From NCBI GenBank assembly GCA_037783545.1, contig JBBELK010000032.1:372001-436000 (forward strand): a stretch of DNA of 64,000 nucleotides. Reading direction: 5' to 3'. Below are positions 61,223-64,000 of this stretch, piece after piece. Position 1 is the stretch's first letter. Every line of letters starts with the position of its first letter. Under the pieces are notes generated by a model, which did no database searches, was not told where the DNA came from, and saw only the letters and a list, made by a program, of their open reading frames with translations. A program made the translations under genes and the position numbers. Source of the stretch: Henricia sp. BOLD:AAB3569 (Eukaryota; Echinodermata; Asteroidea; Spinulosida; Echinasteridae).

Positions 61223-61465
61223 CGGGGCCAATTTCATAAAGCTGTTTAGCAGAAAAATTTGCTTAATCCAAAATATGTTTGCTCTATAAAAATGGGTGAA
61301 TAGTCAAAATTGTATGTCAACTTGTGTTTTTAGCAAGAACAGCAGAACACCAGTCAATTGTAATGCACATCACATAAAAATTTGACTGCTACCCATTGTT
61401 ATAAAGCAAACACATTTTTGATTAAGCAAATGTTTTTGCTAAACAGCTTTATGAAATTGGCCCCT
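61223..61465. mobile_element. CAGGGGCCAATTTCATAAAG MITE, copy 2
   Basis: Same length and inverted ends as 7364-7608, with the end GGGGCCAATTTCATAAAGCT. Confidence 0.8.
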
Positions 61466-61815
61466 GGTGTGTTCCTTTAGCCTAAGCAGCACAAATATAA
61501 ATCTCTGACATAGTTGTGAACGAGTCAGTAAAAATATGGGGCTTTCGTTCATGAATATTAGATATACGGTGTATAGATCAAGGCTAAAAAATACAGGAAC
61601 ACAACGGAAAAGCAGGAGTCTGACTCATAAGTTCCTTTGTATAAAATGTACTTAAATGAGGCTGGATTATGCATAACACAACAGCCCTTCTTGTTACGTT
61701 TTACAGTTTGATTTCAATCGAGTAATGGCGGACTGGCTGAAAACTCTGACCTCGGGGAGTTTCCTCTTTAACACGTCTTACCATAGCAAGCACAGGAAAA
61801 TCTCTGTCACCAACC

Positions 61816-61918
61816 ATGGCGAATACTCCTCGTGGTTCTCGTGCACTGAGAACGTTGGCCTATACTGGATATGTTAAATTGTTGCCCCTGCTGCATGGTA
61901 GCATATCCGATCTACCAG
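61816..61918 (+). CDS. candidate first coding exon, unassigned
   Basis: ATG in good context (CCAACCATGG) opens a 34-codon frame MANTPRGSRALRTLAYTGYV... that runs into a perfect donor CAG|GTAAGT. No family recognised. A second ATG frame (from 61726) overlaps it. The next exon is not seen. Confidence 0.35.
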
Positions 61919-63322
61919 GTAAGTTAATTGTCTGCACTTTCCAACAATTCCAAAGAATAGAATGTATAATAATGTAACTTTTATGATATGATACTTACAT
62001 TAAAGAAGTGATATTGTTTTTAAATTGGGGTTGTCTACGGCCTTGCTGACAAAAATTAGTTCGTTGAAACAAAATTGGGGGAGGGGGTGGGGGAGTTCTA
62101 CTAAAAAAAGGACAAAATGGTGCACCAAAACGCTTTCGGGTTGGCCCCTAGCGAACACCAGGGATTTCTGGTGCCGCGATCGAAAGCAACCCCACCTTGG
62201 ACGTCGGGACGTTCATTTATCTGTGAATTGCATGCTGAATTTTGATACAGATGTAGGCCTATACTTGTTTTTCATGCTTTTGGAATTTTCAATTACTATT
62301 TTGCATGCTAATTCTGGCCGCGCTTTTTGAAGCTTTCTGCTGATAACTGTAATGTTTTAATTGCCCTTTTTCTTGTTACTAATTGTCAATTTTTTAATAC
62401 AAACTTTAAATGTATTTCGTTGCATATTTTGGTTTTATCGTGGCCAACTGTTGCCATAAGTTAAGTTATTTTTTAAAACCAAAATAAATAATCGAATAAA
62501 ACAAAACAAATCAAAAGAATAAACACGTGTTTCGTTTCCCTCTTGTGAACTTGACGGTGCCGCAGTAGTAGTTTCGGGGTGCGACCATGTTCTTTCTCAA
62601 GGAGTATACCCTATACGTAGACATATGCGCTATACAAGTGTCCACCATTACATTTAGTATAGTTGCTTATAACAGTGATGCTAATCAATTTTAGTATAAA
62701 TATCATTGCACTTTCCTTCAGTCATATTTGTAAAAAAAAGATGTAAATTAAAAAATACCCAGAATGTACCAGAAAGCACGACACTAATTGCTGTCCAATC
62801 CATTTGAGTATAACCTCTAGTGTTCGTGTGCAAATTACTGTTGTCACAGTGGGTGGTACATGCAGTTATATCCAACTGCAATACGTTCGTTGTATAGGAG
62901 AATTGAGGAGAGTAATTTTTTTTTTTCAATTTTGAAGCTTAAATCACAATTTCTAACTTTTTATTCTGTTTCAAATTACTGCACCCAAAATTAGCCCTAC
63001 AAACCGGTACAAAAGGTGCACATGTAAACAAATTGTGACGTCATTATTTCTTAGGTTCATTATCTTGAAAAGAGTCATCCTTAATAACATTTTATTTCAA
63101 AGTCTCAATGGATCGGATGACATTATTGTAGCTCCGTAGTTGGCAAATACTTGTCAAAACGAAAAACTGCAAACAAATCGGAAATGTCAATTACAAAGTC
63201 CAGCGGTGGGGTTTCAAGCTGTATCACCGCTGACATAGTGTTCACGTGAAAAGTACACTGGGCTAAATTTTAACACGTGAGCTATACTTCCAGCCTTAGA
63301 TTTGCAATCCTGAAAAACAGTC
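61919..63322. other. intron or intergenic, no gene recognised
   Basis: AT-rich sequence; 62627-62655 shares a word with 11129-11157. Frames at 62025-62330 and 62681-62929 have no domain resemblance. Confidence 0.5.
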
Positions 63323-63458
63323 ATGAGTGCGTTGACAAATCTACGGGTCGAATACGAAGACGACAGAGATGTGTTCTTTCCGGGTGACGTTGTTAGGGGG
63401 CGATTGATTCTGGAGGTAGAGGCTGATAGATACCAAAGAGGACTGACCCATTTGAAAG
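63323..63458 (+). CDS. arrestin-domain-containing protein, first coding exon
   Basis: From ATG 63323: MSALTNLRVEYEDDRDVFFP, GDVVRGRLILEVEADRYQRG, LTHLK, then donor GTAGGG in phase 1. The pattern V-(F/Y)-x-PGD-x-V-x-G-x-(L/V)-x-L-E is the start of the arrestin N domain in ARRDC/alpha-arrestin proteins, which link membrane cargo to ubiquitin ligases. In ARRDC genes the first exon often ends at this place. The rest lies beyond the window. Confidence 0.65.
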
Positions 63459-63635
63459 GTAGGGCGTATTTGAATTCCACACTCGATCCCAAAATGTAAG
63501 CCTTTTACACACGTTGTATGGGAAGGGTCATAGTTCACTTACTGTACACAATGTGAAGAAAAGCCATCAGCTCAAGTGCCTATTTGAGTGTTTGGCAGTT
63601 GTGATTTGCGATTCGAACTGTGAAATACATGGATG

Positions 63636-63936
63636 TTACTGTTTGTTGTCGCCATCAGCTACTCCGCACTAAACCGACTAACCCAACATTTTCATATTTG
63701 TTGGGCCCAGGGTGTGTCCAAACAGTCAACTAAAACCGATTTCCATTGCAAACATTCATAATTCACATGCAGGTACAAATAATTTCACAATCACTTAAAT
63801 TAAATATTACATATAGGCCAACAGACACAAACTCGAGGAAGATACAACACCTGCAACATCAACTTGAATCGTCAACCTGTTACAATTTTGATGAGTAGTT
63901 GATGTGCGAAGTAGCTGATGGCGACAACAAACAGTA
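63636..63936. mobile_element. 300-bp MITE TTACTGTTTGTTGTCGCCAT
   Basis: Inverted ends TTACTGTTTGTTGTCGCCAT-CAGCTACT and complement (63905-63936), directly downstream of the arrestin-type exon. Confidence 0.8.
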
Positions 63937-64000
63937 AAATCCTAAACTGAACAATCATTAAAATGTCAAACACAAATTCACAGCACGGAATAAATGTGAC

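Overview
The window is animal (metazoan) nuclear DNA. Its genes are split into short exons with canonical GT/AG borders, lie far apart, and sit among dense, mostly non-autonomous DNA transposons, tRNA-derived SINEs and foldback elements. Repeat style (many TAGGCCTA-like words, Polinton, DIRS and Helitron traces, stand-alone P2X7-tail-type genes) suggests a marine deuterostome, probably an echinoderm. That assignment is inference only.

Layout. (1) 1-9.3 kb: the last five coding exons of SMC5 on the + strand; its 5' part lies left of the window. (2) 9.3-15.8 kb: repeats, a decayed Polinton/Maverick-type capsid gene and a complete but dead Tc1/IS630-like transposon with TA target duplications. 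(3) 15.85-39.1 kb: a dihydrodiol dehydrogenase (DHDH-like, Gfo/Idh/MocA family) gene on the - strand, copy A, seven coding exons, 358 codons. (4) 45.2-55.8 kb: a second tandem copy (copy B) with identical exon lengths. Introns and upstream flanks of A and B are also recognisably paralogous, so this is a segmental tandem duplication. Many repeats can be dated by whether the other copy has a filled or an empty site. (5) 59.9-61.2 kb: remains of a DIRS-type tyrosine-recombinase retroelement. (6) 61.8-63.5 kb: an unassigned first-exon candidate and the first coding exon of an arrestin-domain protein running off the right edge.

The most interesting structures: (i) intron 5 of DHDH copy A holds a 7.66-kb element (19615-27275) with terminal inverted repeats and duplicated TTAA, carrying a three-exon gene for a stand-alone P2X7-tail-type zinc-domain protein plus an orphan exon on the other strand; paralogous repeats supply empty sites. 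(ii) DHDH copy B has a fully open reading frame but has lost Asp176 (to Gly) and Tyr180 (to His) of the active site, so it is either a pseudoenzyme or altered in specificity. (iii) 47.9-51.5 kb is a three-deep nest of inverted-repeat elements with 2-bp target duplications, whose ends are arrays of short motifs. (iv) Several unrelated foldback elements are built from arrays of 10-17-bp words. (v) 31.4-37.7 kb is a chain of Helitron-like units with three hairpin + CTAG ends.

Apart from DHDH and SMC5, most of the sequence is mobile-element debris. No tRNA, rRNA or CRISPR was found; tRNA-like stretches belong to SINEs. All calls were made by reading the sequence, without database searches.
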